Below are positions 47,362 through 56,651 of a DNA stretch of 64,000 bases, piece after piece. The notes beneath the pieces were generated by a model that worked only from the letters and a program-made list of their open reading frames with translations, ran no database searches and had not been told where the DNA came from. The stretch is taken from the NCBI RefSeq assembly GCF_002849225.1, contig NZ_PKMC01000001.1, positions 770,476 through 834,475 on the forward strand. Direction: 5' to 3'. This DNA comes from Actinomyces sp. UMB0138 (GTDB lineage: Bacteria; Bacillota; Negativicutes; Veillonellales; Veillonellaceae). Numbering within the stretch: the stretch's first letter is position 1; every line of letters starts with the position of its first letter. Position numbers and translations under genes: made by a program.

Positions 47362-49140
47362 GTGAAACCATTTGATCCACGTCTAATTAGATACGCGAAA
47401 TCAGCTCGCTCATACATCGCACTTATCGCCGGGCTCGGTTTCCTCACCGCTCTCCTGGTGATCGCCCAGGATGTGTTGATCGCCTGGATCATCAGTCCCG
47501 TTATTACCGATGGGATGCACCTGGGGCAAGTTATACATCTGGTGTGGATTTTGGCAGGAGTAGCGGTGGCACGCGCCCTCGTCATGTTCGTGCGTGAATC
47601 CCAAGCCCACAAAGCCGCTACGAAAACCATCGTGGAGCTACGCCACCAAGTACTTCGCAAAGCGATGCAATTAGGGCCTCGCTGGCAGGCCCGCAAGGGA
47701 GCAGACACGGTCACCTTGCTAACCCGCGCTCTAGATGATCTAGGGCCGTACTTCGTAAACTATCTGCCGCAGTTGGTTTTGACCTGTACCGTGACTCCAG
47801 CAGCCCTCGCAGTGATGCTTTGGCTGGACTGGCTTTCGGCGATCGTGGCAGTAATAACTATTCCTTTGATTCCTATCTTCATGATCCTCATTGGTAAGTT
47901 GACCCAAGAGGCTTCCAACCGCCGTCTGGCTTCGATGCAGCAGTTAGGTCGCGAGCTACTGGATCTTATCTCTGGTCTTACGACCCTGAAGGCCCTGGGT
48001 CGCGAGCGTGGTCCCATTCGGGAAGTGCGCAGGCTGGGCGACAACTATGCCCGCACGACCATGCGCACTCTCTCGGTAGCTTTCCTCTCGGGTGGCGTAC
48101 TAGAGTTCCTAGCTACTCTCTCGGTAGCACTCGTAGCGGTCGAAACTGGCTTCCGCCTCGTATACGGAAACATCGAACTGGCCCCCGCGCTAGCGGTAAT
48201 TATGCTCGCCCCCGAGGTCTACCTCCCGCTGCGGGAAGTAGGAAAGCAATTCCACGCCTCCTCAAACGGGCTTGCCGCAGCACAGTCTGCCTTCGCAGTA
48301 CTGGAGGCACCCACGCCAAAGGAAGGGACTATCCCCGCCCCCGCATTGGAGCACACCACCATTGAGGCCTCGTCGCTCTCAGTTGCCGCCCGCGGCATGT
48401 GGGCTCCAAAAGACCTACATTTTACTTTGCAGCCGGGCTCTATGAGCGCCCTAGTTGGCCCGTCAGGGGTGGGCAAATCCACCACGGTTATGGCTCTCCT
48501 AGGGCTACAGCAATTCGAAAGAGGGCAGATTAGCCTCGTCCATTCGGGCAGCACCCTCGCTCTGCCAAATGTCGACATGGATAGCTGGCGACAGCAAATT
48601 ACCTGGGTGCCCCAAAGCCCTGTTCTACTACCCGGAACGATTCTGGAAAATATCTGCGACGATGCGCAGCGAGCACATGCTCTTTGCCCCGACGGAGTTG
48701 CTACCGGACCATTAGCTAAAGCAGCCAAGGCAACCGGCTTCGACAAGGTTGTGGCACAGGCCGAAGAGGGGTGGGCCACTCCTATCGGACAGGGAGGGGT
48801 AGGACTCTCCGTTGGTCAACGCCAGCGCCTCGCCCTCACCCGTGCTCTCTTAGGGAAAGAGCAGCTCGTGATATTGGACGAGCCGACCGCCCACTTGGAC
48901 GCCCACCTTGAAGCCCAGGTAACGGCCGCAGTAGAAGAACTAAAAGCTCAGGGCAAAACGATCCTCCTAATAGCCCACCGCATCCCCCTGCTAAAACTTG
49001 CCGACCAACTCATCGAAGTCTCCTCCGGCAAGATGACCGAAGCAGATAAGGATGCGCTTGCCAACCCGGTTTCCGGCGCTAGCAGTGTCCCGCTTGAAGA
49101 ATACGGTTTCCTAGACGAACGAGCAGTGGAGCAGAAATGA
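47362..49140 (+). CDS. cydD: Thiol reductant ABC exporter subunit CydD
   Basis: One half of the CydDC heterodimer, which exports cysteine/glutathione-type reductants and is needed for cytochrome bd assembly. A six-helix ABC membrane domain is followed by an ATPase domain with Walker A GPSGVGKSTT, signature LSVGQRQRLALTRALL, Walker B VILDEPTAHLD and AHRIPLL. The GTG at 47362 is chosen because actinobacterial CydD proteins begin with a sequence like MKPFDPRLIRYA; the earlier GTG at 47302 is buried in a hairpin. The result is 592 residues. The stop overlaps cydC by four bases. Confidence 0.93.
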   Translation: MKPFDPRLIRYAKSARSYIALIAGLGFLTALLVIAQDVLIAWIISPVITDGMHLGQVIHLVWILAGVAVARALVMFVRESQAHKAATKTIVELRHQVLRKAMQLGPRWQARKGADTVTLLTRALDDLGPYFVNYLPQLVLTCTVTPAALAVMLWLDWLSAIVAVITIPLIPIFMILIGKLTQEASNRRLASMQQLGRELLDLISGLTTLKALGRERGPIREVRRLGDNYARTTMRTLSVAFLSGGVLEFLATLSVALVAVETGFRLVYGNIELAPALAVIMLAPEVYLPLREVGKQFHASSNGLAAAQSAFAVLEAPTPKEGTIPAPALEHTTIEASSLSVAARGMWAPKDLHFTLQPGSMSALVGPSGVGKSTTVMALLGLQQFERGQISLVHSGSTLALPNVDMDSWRQQITWVPQSPVLLPGTILENICDDAQRAHALCPDGVATGPLAKAAKATGFDKVVAQAEEGWATPIGQGGVGLSVGQRQRLALTRALLGKEQLVILDEPTAHLDAHLEAQVTAAVEELKAQGKTILLIAHRIPLLKLADQLIEVSSGKMTEADKDALANPVSGASSVPLEEYGFLDERAVEQK

Positions 49141-50897
49141 TTTTTTTAGAAAAAGATGAGGCACGCGCTCTTAGGAAATCCCTACGGCTTCTGAAGATAG
49201 ACAAGAAATGGTTCGCCCTATCAGTGCTGTTCGGTTCCCTAGGATTGGGCGCGGCAGTAGCTTTAGGCGCTACCTCAGCATGGCTAATTGCCCGGGCATC
49301 TCAGATGCCTCCGGTACTGACTCTTTCTGTAGCTGCCACCGCAGTTCGCCTGTTCGGCATCTCCAGAGCTGTACTGCGCTACCTGGAACGATTGAGTTCC
49401 CACTGGGTAGCGCTGTCCGGGATGGGATCCCTCCGCTCCGGCGTATACGAGCGCTTGGCTGAATCTTCAACCTCGAAAGTAGCCGGTATCAAACGCGGCG
49501 ACCTGCTAGCCCGCACCGGAGCCGACGTGGACGCGGTAGGTGACTTCGTAGTGAAGTCTCTGCTCCCCACAGCCGTAGCGCTGGTAGTCGGAGTATGCAC
49601 CTGCCTAGGGATCGCCCTCCTAGATCCCGCCTGTGCGGTTGTACTTGCCATCTGCTTATTGCTGTCCGGCTTTGTCTCCCCGCTGCTAAGTGCCCGCGCA
49701 ACCCGCCGGGCCGAACTGGCAAATCAGATTTCCAGAACCGAGATGTCGGTGTCTGCTATGACCATGCTAGATGGGGCTGCAGAACTCGCCGTTTTAGGCA
49801 GGACAGATGCCATGGACGCTCACTTTGTCAAGACAGATGAAGCGCTCACAAAGGCAAAGAATCAAGCTGCCTACCCCAATGGGTGGGCGAGCGCAATGAA
49901 TGACGTTGCCACCTCGCTCTCGGTCATCGGCGCGATCATCTTTGGGACCTGGGCAATGCATGTCTCTACCCTCTCCCCTGTGGGACTAGCTGTCGTCGTA
50001 TTAACCCCACTGTCCGCGTTTGAAGGTACTGCTCTGCTAGGACCTGCCACGGTGCAACTCATCTCTTCTGCGGGTGCGGCCAAACGCATCATCAGCCTTT
50101 TGGACGGGGAACAAGATACTGAAAAAGATTCGACCATCCAGGTGAAATCCAATGTCTTGAAAGCAACGGATCTTGCCATTGGGTGGCCAGGAGGCCCCAC
50201 CATTGCCACTGGCATCAACCTCACGCTTACGCCCTCTTCGCGCACAGCGATAGTAGGGCCATCCGGAATCGGGAAGTCAACCCTGCTATTTACACTCGCT
50301 GGCCTCCTCGAGCCAAAATCTGGGACCGTAGAAATAGACGGAGTGCCGGTAAGCTCTCTGTCGCGACAGAATGCCTCTAAGGCCATTACGGTGACGGCGG
50401 AGGACGCACATATCTTCGAAACCACTGTTTTGGAGAACATCCGTGTCGCCCGCGGTGACGTAACTGAAACAGAAGCCTACGACCTATTGGATCGCGCTGG
50501 AATCGGCGAGTGGGCCCGGTCTCTCCCGGAGGGACTAGACACAGTAATTGGTTCGGGCGGCACTACAATTTCTGGTGGCGAGAGACGCCGCATCCTGATA
50601 GCCAGGGCTCTAGCAGCCACTGCTCCGCTGATGCTCCTTGACGAGCCCGGTGAACACATCGACCCCGCTACGGCAGACAAGATCCTCACCGAGATGCTTA
50701 CTTCCCAATCAGACAAGGGAGTACTTGTTGTCACCCACCGCCTGTCTGCATTAGGAGCCGCAGACGAAGTGCTTATGATGGCCACGGACGGAGGCGCCGC
50801 TAAGGTAGTAGCACGCGGGCGCCACCAGGAATTGCTGGCTAATAACGAAGACTATGCATGGGCGGCATGCCAGGAGGAATATGCATATGGAAACTGA
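49137..50897 (+). CDS. cydC: Thiol reductant ABC exporter subunit CydC
   Basis: Second half of the CydDC exporter, 586 residues. The membrane domain contains VAATAVRLFGISRAVLRYLERL, a CydC hallmark (core RLFGISRAVLRYLERL), and the ATPase domain has GPSGIGKSTLLF, ISGGERRRILIARAL and LMLLDEPGEHIDP with the catalytic Glu. It overlaps cydD by four bases and its 3' end overlaps the start of the sensor kinase by 11-17 bases, tying kinase expression to the cyd operon. Confidence 0.95.
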   Translation: MIFLEKDEARALRKSLRLLKIDKKWFALSVLFGSLGLGAAVALGATSAWLIARASQMPPVLTLSVAATAVRLFGISRAVLRYLERLSSHWVALSGMGSLRSGVYERLAESSTSKVAGIKRGDLLARTGADVDAVGDFVVKSLLPTAVALVVGVCTCLGIALLDPACAVVLAICLLLSGFVSPLLSARATRRAELANQISRTEMSVSAMTMLDGAAELAVLGRTDAMDAHFVKTDEALTKAKNQAAYPNGWASAMNDVATSLSVIGAIIFGTWAMHVSTLSPVGLAVVVLTPLSAFEGTALLGPATVQLISSAGAAKRIISLLDGEQDTEKDSTIQVKSNVLKATDLAIGWPGGPTIATGINLTLTPSSRTAIVGPSGIGKSTLLFTLAGLLEPKSGTVEIDGVPVSSLSRQNASKAITVTAEDAHIFETTVLENIRVARGDVTETEAYDLLDRAGIGEWARSLPEGLDTVIGSGGTTISGGERRRILIARALAATAPLMLLDEPGEHIDPATADKILTEMLTSQSDKGVLVVTHRLSALGAADEVLMMATDGGAAKVVARGRHQELLANNEDYAWAACQEEYAYGN

Positions 50898-52551
50898 ACG
50901 ACTGCATAAAGACATGTCGTTGCTGAGCGCATTTTTAGACCTGGCGGGACGCCTCGCAGTTCCCGGCGTCATGCAGGACTTCGTTAACAAAGCATGCCAG
51001 CTAGTTAATGCCTCCTGCGGGTCTATGACCATGCTTGATAACCGTGGCGATCTAGCCCGGATATACCACTCCGGCATTGATGGCCTCGATATTCCCTCCC
51101 AACAGTCCTTACTTTCAAAGGCAGAACAGCAGATCGGGCTTGCTCACGGGCACGGGGTGATCCTTGGACCAGACAACGAGCTGTTCAACTCAATCTGGCC
51201 CCAGGCCCAGTCCCTAATGTGCGTGCCAGTGTCGATGCACGAGCAAATCATCGGGCGTCTCTATTTGATCAGTGACGACAATGACTTCAGTGACGACGAT
51301 CTTAAGGTGATTTTAGGGTTGGCGGCAGTCGCTGCCGTAGCAATCGAAAATGCGCGCCTCTATCAGGATGCTCGCAAACGCGAAAAATGGATAAAGGTAT
51401 CCCAGTCCCTTACCACAATGCTCCTGGAAGGCACCGACGAGGAAGAGGCACTGGAAGCCATTGCTCGCAGAGTTCGCGAAGTAGCCGAGGCAGACACCGC
51501 CTTGCTGATCTTGCCTTCCGTCGGAGACGTATACGCTTGTGAGATCGCCGATGGCGACGGCGCCCAAGGCCTCATTGGGCTGCGCTTTCCAGAAGAAGGA
51601 AGGGCAATGTCCGTCCTGCGCGAAGGAGCTGGCCTGGTGGTCGATTCCATGCGCAGAGCACAAACTATGCGCGTACCAGAGCTTTCGAAATGGGGACCAG
51701 CACTCTATGCTCCCCTACTAGCTCGAGGAAGCGCTACCGGAGTGCTCCTCCTCCTTCGGCGGCCCGGACACCCAGAATTCACTCAGGCCGAACTAGACCT
51801 GGCCGAATCCGTATCCGCGCAGGCCGCCCTCGCACTAGAACTGGCCTCGGCACGTCACAGCGAAGATATCGCTACCCTGCTAGATGAGCGCTCTCGGATC
51901 GGTCGCGACCTGCACGATCTGGCGATTCAACAGCTGTTCGCCACCGGCATGCAGATTGACGGGGCAAAACACGCAATAGCCGCAGGCAACCGAGACGACA
52001 AAGCAACGATCGAGGTACTCGAAAAGGCGCTGGCATCCGTAGACGATTCTGTAAAACAAATTCGGGCCATCGTTCACAACCTTCGAGAACCTGATGCAGG
52101 CGTCGTACTAGTAGAACGGCTGCGTCGCGAATCCTCGCTAGCGCGCACCCTTCTTGGATTCGCTCCCTCGCTAATCATCGTCGCCGACAATACCGAGCTC
52201 ACCGGAGACGACATAGCTGAAGAAGAATTGATCCAAATGATCGATGACCAGGTTGGCTCTGACATTGCCGACGACGTAGTGGCGGTAGTCCGAGAAGGAC
52301 TGTCGAATGCTGCCCGCCACGCGCATGCGTCCTCGGTAATGGCGCGCATAGATGTCTCTAGCCGTCTACAGGAGGGCCGCGTCCGTATCGAAGTTACTGA
52401 TGACGGAGCCGGACTGGATCGATCCAACACGAGAAGATCAGGTCTCGATAACCTTGCCGCTCGCGCGCGCCGGCATGGGGGCAACTTCTCCATCGGCGCC
52501 CGTCCAACCCACAAGGGCACATTGATGGAGTGGCAAGTACCCCTTAAATAA
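50887..52551 (+). CDS. GAF-domain sensor histidine kinase (NarL/DevS class)
   Basis: Soluble two-component kinase of about 554 residues with no membrane helix. Two GAF-like domains (about 20-165 and 180-325) precede a HisKA_3 dimerisation helix with the phospho-acceptor His in RSRIGRDLHDLAIQQLF (about 342). The HATPase domain shows VVREGLSNAARHAHA, VTDDGAGLD and RSGLDNLAARARRHGG. The layout resembles DevS/DosS redox or gas sensors, but haem or flavin binding cannot be read from sequence. Start: ATG at 50887, 9 bases after AGGAGG (ATG at 50881 possible). It overlaps cydC and faces its probable response regulator. Confidence 0.92.
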   Translation: METERLHKDMSLLSAFLDLAGRLAVPGVMQDFVNKACQLVNASCGSMTMLDNRGDLARIYHSGIDGLDIPSQQSLLSKAEQQIGLAHGHGVILGPDNELFNSIWPQAQSLMCVPVSMHEQIIGRLYLISDDNDFSDDDLKVILGLAAVAAVAIENARLYQDARKREKWIKVSQSLTTMLLEGTDEEEALEAIARRVREVAEADTALLILPSVGDVYACEIADGDGAQGLIGLRFPEEGRAMSVLREGAGLVVDSMRRAQTMRVPELSKWGPALYAPLLARGSATGVLLLLRRPGHPEFTQAELDLAESVSAQAALALELASARHSEDIATLLDERSRIGRDLHDLAIQQLFATGMQIDGAKHAIAAGNRDDKATIEVLEKALASVDDSVKQIRAIVHNLREPDAGVVLVERLRRESSLARTLLGFAPSLIIVADNTELTGDDIAEEELIQMIDDQVGSDIADDVVAVVREGLSNAARHAHASSVMARIDVSSRLQEGRVRIEVTDDGAGLDRSNTRRSGLDNLAARARRHGGNFSIGARPTHKGTLMEWQVPLK

Positions 52552-52552
52552 A

Positions 52553-52582
52553 AATTGGGTGGACCGGCCGGTCCACCCAATT
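52553..52582. terminator. Bidirectional terminator between kinase and response regulator
   Basis: A perfect 30-nt palindrome with arms AATTGGGTGGACCGG / CCGGTCCACCCAATT. It occupies nearly the whole gap between the two converging genes. Confidence 0.88.
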
Positions 52583-52584
52583 GC

Positions 52585-53229
52585 TTAGTTGTTCCTCCAG
52601 GCTTGCGCTCGCTGGCCGGCAACCCACGCCGCTACCTGGGTTCGGCGCTGCAACCCCATCTTCGCCAGCAACGACGTAATATGGTTCTTCACGGTCTTCT
52701 CGGCAACACCCAGCTTCTCGCCGATCTCGCGGTTAGACAGACCATCACCAATTAGTTCTAATACTTTGCGTTCGGAAGGGGTCAGATTCGCCGTGGGATC
52801 CCCAGAATCGGCCCTTCGCCTGGTAACTGTACGTTCGTCCAGCAGCACGCGCCCAGATGCAACCGCACGGATCACGTCTGTGATCTCTGCACCGCGAACA
52901 GTCTTCAGAATGTAGGCACGGGCTCCCGCCTCCAGAGACTCGGCCAAGGCATCGTCGTCATCGAACGAAGTAAGGACAATCGGGTGCGTATCGGGGCACA
53001 GTTCCTTCAGGCGATTCATCACGTCGATACCAGTTCCATCTGGAAGCTGCAGATCAACCAAAATAATATCCGGGCGTACAAGATCCGCACGGCGGACTGC
53101 GTCCTCGACAGATCCTGCTTCCGCGACCACTTCCAAGCCATCTGCGCGGTCCACGATTTCAGCAATACCACGACGCACGATCTCGTGGTCATCAACAATC
53201 ATTACGCGAATATTCTTATGCTCTTCCAT
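52585..53229 (-). CDS. LuxR/NarL-family response regulator (DevR-like)
   Basis: DNA-binding response regulator of 214 residues. The receiver domain has IRVMIVDDHEIVRRG, the phospho-acceptor Asp59 in ILVDLQLPDG, a Thr/Ser in VLTSFDDDD and the conserved Lys in AYILKTVRGAE. The C-terminal LuxR helix-turn-helix is LTPSERKVLELIGDGLSNREIGEKLGVAEKTVKNH (core GLSNREIGEKLGVAEKTVKNH, given in two parts: GLSNREIGEKLGVAE and KTVKNH). It converges with the histidine kinase and is probably its partner; cydABDC is the obvious candidate target. Confidence 0.95.
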   Translation of the reverse strand: MEEHKNIRVMIVDDHEIVRRGIAEIVDRADGLEVVAEAGSVEDAVRRADLVRPDIILVDLQLPDGTGIDVMNRLKELCPDTHPIVLTSFDDDDALAESLEAGARAYILKTVRGAEITDVIRAVASGRVLLDERTVTRRRADSGDPTANLTPSERKVLELIGDGLSNREIGEKLGVAEKTVKNHITSLLAKMGLQRRTQVAAWVAGQRAQAWRNN

Positions 53230-53239
53230 ACCAAATATC

Positions 53240-54142
53240 CTAACCTTTATGCGCCGCTAGACTCCCGCGCGGCACCTTCTGACATTTTACGCACACCGTG
53301 GAGGAACGCCCCGCCACTACCACTTTGCGCATCGGCGTACCGCATCGCTCGCAGGGCCTCCCAACTCGTCCATACGCGGACAGTGATCTAGAAAAATAGC
53401 CAGATTCACCATTGACGTTCACATAGAGAGAATCGAAAGAAGTCCCCCCTTGAGTCAGCGCCCGCTCCATCACCAAGCGGCAAGCACCGTAGATCTGCTC
53501 AATCTTCGGCTTCGACAATTCATTGCCACGGCGCAGCGGATGCACCTGCGCAGCCCACAGCGCCTCGTCAGCGTAGATGTTTCCAACACCCGAAACTACG
53601 GTTTGATCAAGTAAAATAGCTTTCACTGCTCTTGCCGAGCTCTGCACCTGGCGGCAAACCGAGGCCATGTCGAGGTGGGGGTCTAACACGTCGCGCCCAA
53701 CGTGGCTCACGCAGGCAGGCAGTCTTCCATCTGCATCTCCCCGCCCCGCTGGCACTCCCGCTCGGTCACCTACTAACTGATCAGCGCGGAGGTATCCGAA
53801 GGTGCGCTGATCTACAAACCGCAGGGAACGGCCACCACTAGTCAGCGTCGCCCGTTCATGCTTGGAGGGCGGAGCATCCGAAGGACGCACCAGCATCTGC
53901 CCTGACATACCCAAATGCACTACTAACGCCGTGTCATCATCCAGTAACGCCCACAAGTATTTTCCCCGCACAGCCCATCCCAAGATGGCCCGCCCTCTAA
54001 GCGATCTTTCTAGCGCCTGCGGCCCACCTACCGTGTGCCTGGCCGTGCGCGGGTGCCTGATAGCGGCGTCTTCAATCAAAAAATTAGAAGTATGCTCAGC
54101 TAAACCGGCCCGAACTACCTCAACCTCTGGCAGTTCTGGCAT
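53240..54142 (-). CDS. mutM: Formamidopyrimidine-DNA glycosylase
   Basis: Base-excision repair of 8-oxoguanine and related lesions. The 300-residue protein begins MPELPEVEVVR with catalytic Pro and Glu, has GVGNIYADEALW in the helix-two-turn-helix region and ends with a four-Cys zinc finger (CERCGTPMRK...CVKCQKV). It overlaps the 3' end of rnc by 23 bases, the usual rnc-fpg order of actinobacteria. Confidence 0.97.
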   Translation of the reverse strand: MPELPEVEVVRAGLAEHTSNFLIEDAAIRHPRTARHTVGGPQALERSLRGRAILGWAVRGKYLWALLDDDTALVVHLGMSGQMLVRPSDAPPSKHERATLTSGGRSLRFVDQRTFGYLRADQLVGDRAGVPAGRGDADGRLPACVSHVGRDVLDPHLDMASVCRQVQSSARAVKAILLDQTVVSGVGNIYADEALWAAQVHPLRRGNELSKPKIEQIYGACRLVMERALTQGGTSFDSLYVNVNGESGYFSRSLSAYGRVGRPCERCGTPMRKVVVAGRSSTVCVKCQKVPRGSLAAHKG

Positions 54143-54893
54143 TTACTTCCTTTCGCACCGCCTCTACATCCACGTCGAACCCCAGTGGGGTGTGGATGTC
54201 ATAGCGCTTTTGCAGTTCCTCGACCGCTGCCCTTGCTGCTTCGTGCTGAGCGAGCTTCTTCGAAGAGGCAGTTCCACTAGCCACCACCTGGCCATCGACC
54301 AGGGCCTGCGCAGTGAATACCCGCGCATGATCGGGGCCTGTAGAGGTCGACTCGTAGACCGGGGAGGAAAGCTCTAGCGCGGCGGCGAGTTCCTGAAGCG
54401 TCGTCTTCCAATCCATGCCTATGCCACGCTGGACCACCTGATCCAGAAGATCGGCAAGTAGGTCTTCGACCACCTTGCGCGTCTTCTCGAGCTTATGGGT
54501 CAAATACGTGGCACCAATTAGAGCCTCTACAGTGTCAGAGAGTATGGAGTCCTTGTTGCGGCCCCCGGAAGAATCCTCACCTTTGCCTAGAAGGATGTAA
54601 GGTCCCAGATCGATCTTGCGGGCGACTGCTGCAAGCGCCGGCTGAGATACCGTAGCGGCGCGCATCTTCGCCAAGTGCCCCTCAGGGTGACCCGGATAGT
54701 CGCGATACAGCTTTTCGGTTACCACAATAGAAAGCACCGAGTCACCTAGAAATTCGAGCCTCTCGTTAGTGGGCAAGCCGCCCTCTTCGTTGGCAAACGA
54801 GCGGTGAGTCAGGGCCAGAACCAGCAGGTCTGGATCGATACTTATCCCCCAGGCCTCTGTAAGCCTGCGTACATCCGGGGTTTGACTATTCAC
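54120..54893 (-). CDS. rnc: Ribonuclease III
   Basis: Double-strand-specific endoribonuclease for rRNA and mRNA processing. The 257-residue protein carries the signature NERLEFLGDSVLSIVVTE (core ERLEFLGDSVL) and the second acidic cluster DTVEALIGATYL, then a C-terminal double-stranded RNA-binding domain (about 160-230) with GTASSKKLAQHEAARAAVE. It overlaps yceD by eight bases and mutM by 23. Confidence 0.97.
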   Translation of the reverse strand: MNSQTPDVRRLTEAWGISIDPDLLVLALTHRSFANEEGGLPTNERLEFLGDSVLSIVVTEKLYRDYPGHPEGHLAKMRAATVSQPALAAVARKIDLGPYILLGKGEDSSGGRNKDSILSDTVEALIGATYLTHKLEKTRKVVEDLLADLLDQVVQRGIGMDWKTTLQELAAALELSSPVYESTSTGPDHARVFTAQALVDGQVVASGTASSKKLAQHEAARAAVEELQKRYDIHTPLGFDVDVEAVRKEVNARTARG

Positions 54894-55446
54894 TTTCGAG
54901 CTTGTCCTTCAACGCTGCTAAAGAGGCCCACCTGGGGTCCACATTCTGGTGTTCATGACCGGGATTGTCGGCTAGCCTAATGCCGCATTCAGGGCAAAGT
55001 CCCGGGCATTCTGGCTTACACAGAGGCGCAAAAGGAAGATCGGCAATGATCGCGTCACGGACTACCTCATCTAGCGCCACTTCGTCGGCACCCACCGTAG
55101 GCATCGAAGCCGCCTCCTCGTCGCCCTCCGCGACCAGCTTCTTCAAATGATCCTCATAGAAGAACATCTGGTCAGCGTCGATTGAGACATCGAGGGTGAC
55201 CGGATCTAAGCACCTGGAACATTCGCCCGTTACCCGGGTGTCGCCCTCGACGTGGGCAAGGATCCCATCTTCCAAAGCAGTCAGTCGCACCGCTAACTCC
55301 AGATTAGGCTCCTGCGGCACCTTCAGCACTTCTGTTCCTAGATCTTCAGGAACCGAAACCGACAGGTCAATCCCAATGGTAGAACCTACCTGGGTAGGAA
55401 GCTCCCGAAGAGAAACATTTAGTCCATCTTCGAAATCAGTACTCAT
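54886..55446 (-). CDS. yceD: YceD family (DUF177) metal-binding protein
   Basis: Protein of 186 residues linked to rRNA accumulation in other organisms. The conserved CSRCLDP and the C-terminal cysteine cluster CKPECPGLCPECG suggest zinc binding. It starts directly after the sepIVA stop and overlaps rnc. The L32 gene (rpmF), which in many bacteria lies between yceD and rnc or close by, is absent here. Confidence 0.92.
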   Translation of the reverse strand: MSTDFEDGLNVSLRELPTQVGSTIGIDLSVSVPEDLGTEVLKVPQEPNLELAVRLTALEDGILAHVEGDTRVTGECSRCLDPVTLDVSIDADQMFFYEDHLKKLVAEGDEEAASMPTVGADEVALDEVVRDAIIADLPFAPLCKPECPGLCPECGIRLADNPGHEHQNVDPRWASLAALKDKLESE

Positions 55447-56169
55447 CTAACGTCCTTTACGAGACAGGGACTGGCGGCCCCCGTGGGTCTGCCGCATGAT
55501 CTGCTGCAGCAGTTCTTCGAACTCTGCCAGCTTGGAATCCACATAGCGGTCTGCATCGCCTGCGAGCTTACCAGCTTTATTTTGTGCCTCACTGACGATG
55601 GACTGCGCCTTGGCCTGTGCCTGCGCAACCACCGTCTCCTTAGCTACCAGTTCACTGGCGCGGGCTTTCGCCCGATTCACCAGATCTTCGGCCTGTGCGC
55701 GCGCAGAAGCCGCAATCTTTTCAGATTCTGAGTGAGCGTCGGCAAGGATCTGCTGAGAACGCTCTTCGGCCTCGGACACAGCGGTCTGTGCCTGCTGGTC
55801 CGCCTCGCTCCGCGTCTGCTTCGCGTAGTCGTCAGCTTCTAACTTGGTTTGTTCTGCCTGCGAATTCGCGTCCGCGATGGTGGCAGCCGCTTCAGCATCT
55901 GCCTGGTCCAACACCTTCGACGCATCCTGGACAATGCCGTCAGCTTGCACCAGATCGTACGGCAGAGCTTCCCGAGCATTGTGCAACAATTCCAGCGCTT
56001 CCGCCTGATTTACCAGCACAGACGCGGACAGAGGAAGAGATTTACCTGAGGCGATGAGTTCGCTGAGCCGATCCAGTACAGCGATCACGTCCGAGGGCGC
56101 GTACTGTTCCTCGACCCCTTCCAGATTTTCTACCTGATCCGTTTGAGTGTCTACTTCCTCGTTGGCCAT
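55447..56169 (-). CDS. sepIVA: SepIVA-like coiled-coil cell-division protein
   Basis: Protein of 240 residues. After an acidic N-terminus and a helical segment (about 25-75) comes a long Ala/Glu/Gln-rich coiled coil (about 80-215) like that of DivIVA-related and ATP-synthase-b-like proteins. The gene order coaD/sepIVA/yceD/rnc/fpg matches that around mycobacterial SepIVA (Rv2927c), a septum-associated protein, and supports the assignment. It overlaps coaD by 19 bases and abuts yceD. Confidence 0.8.
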   Translation of the reverse strand: MANEEVDTQTDQVENLEGVEEQYAPSDVIAVLDRLSELIASGKSLPLSASVLVNQAEALELLHNAREALPYDLVQADGIVQDASKVLDQADAEAAATIADANSQAEQTKLEADDYAKQTRSEADQQAQTAVSEAEERSQQILADAHSESEKIAASARAQAEDLVNRAKARASELVAKETVVAQAQAKAQSIVSEAQNKAGKLAGDADRYVDSKLAEFEELLQQIMRQTHGGRQSLSRKGR

Positions 56170-56642
56170 GTCTCCTCCAGCTGTTTCATCTTCTTGTATA
56201 CATTTTCAGGCACTAACGACGAAAAGTCGCCACCGAAACTCGCAATTTCCTTTACCGCGGAAGAAGAGACGCAGGTGTAGCGTGCCTCGGAGGGAAGTAG
56301 AAGAGTTTCAATGCCACCAATTTCTTTGTTGAGACGGGCCTGCGTCACCTCGTTTTCTACGTCGACCATGCCGCGCACCCCCTTTATCAGCACCTCGGCC
56401 CCCAGCTGTTCGGCCGTGTGCACAATGAGGCCACTCGTACTAATCACGCTGACGTTGGGTATGTCGGCCACTGCCTGCGCAAAAAGTTCCACCCGCTCGT
56501 CGGTGCTGAACAGGGACTTCTTGGCGGTGTTATGAGCAATTGCCACGTACAGGTGATCAAATAGCGGCGCAGCTCGCCGAACCAGGTTTGTATGCCCCAG
56601 CGTGGGCGGGTCGAAAGAGCCTGGATATACTGCGGTACTCAT
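56151..56642 (-). CDS. coaD: Phosphopantetheine adenylyltransferase
   Basis: Penultimate step of coenzyme A synthesis. The 163-residue protein has YPGSFDPPTLGHTNLVRRA with the TxGH-type motif TLGH, the RLNKEIGGIETLLL segment, and SSSAVKEIASFGGD as ATP-binding site. The start is nine bases after the rsmD stop. Together with coaE at 26.7-27.4 kb, two of the last steps of CoA synthesis are in this window. Confidence 0.97.
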   Translation of the reverse strand: MSTAVYPGSFDPPTLGHTNLVRRAAPLFDHLYVAIAHNTAKKSLFSTDERVELFAQAVADIPNVSVISTSGLIVHTAEQLGAEVLIKGVRGMVDVENEVTQARLNKEIGGIETLLLPSEARYTCVSSSAVKEIASFGGDFSSLVPENVYKKMKQLEETWPTRK

Positions 56643-56651
56643 AGGTACACC

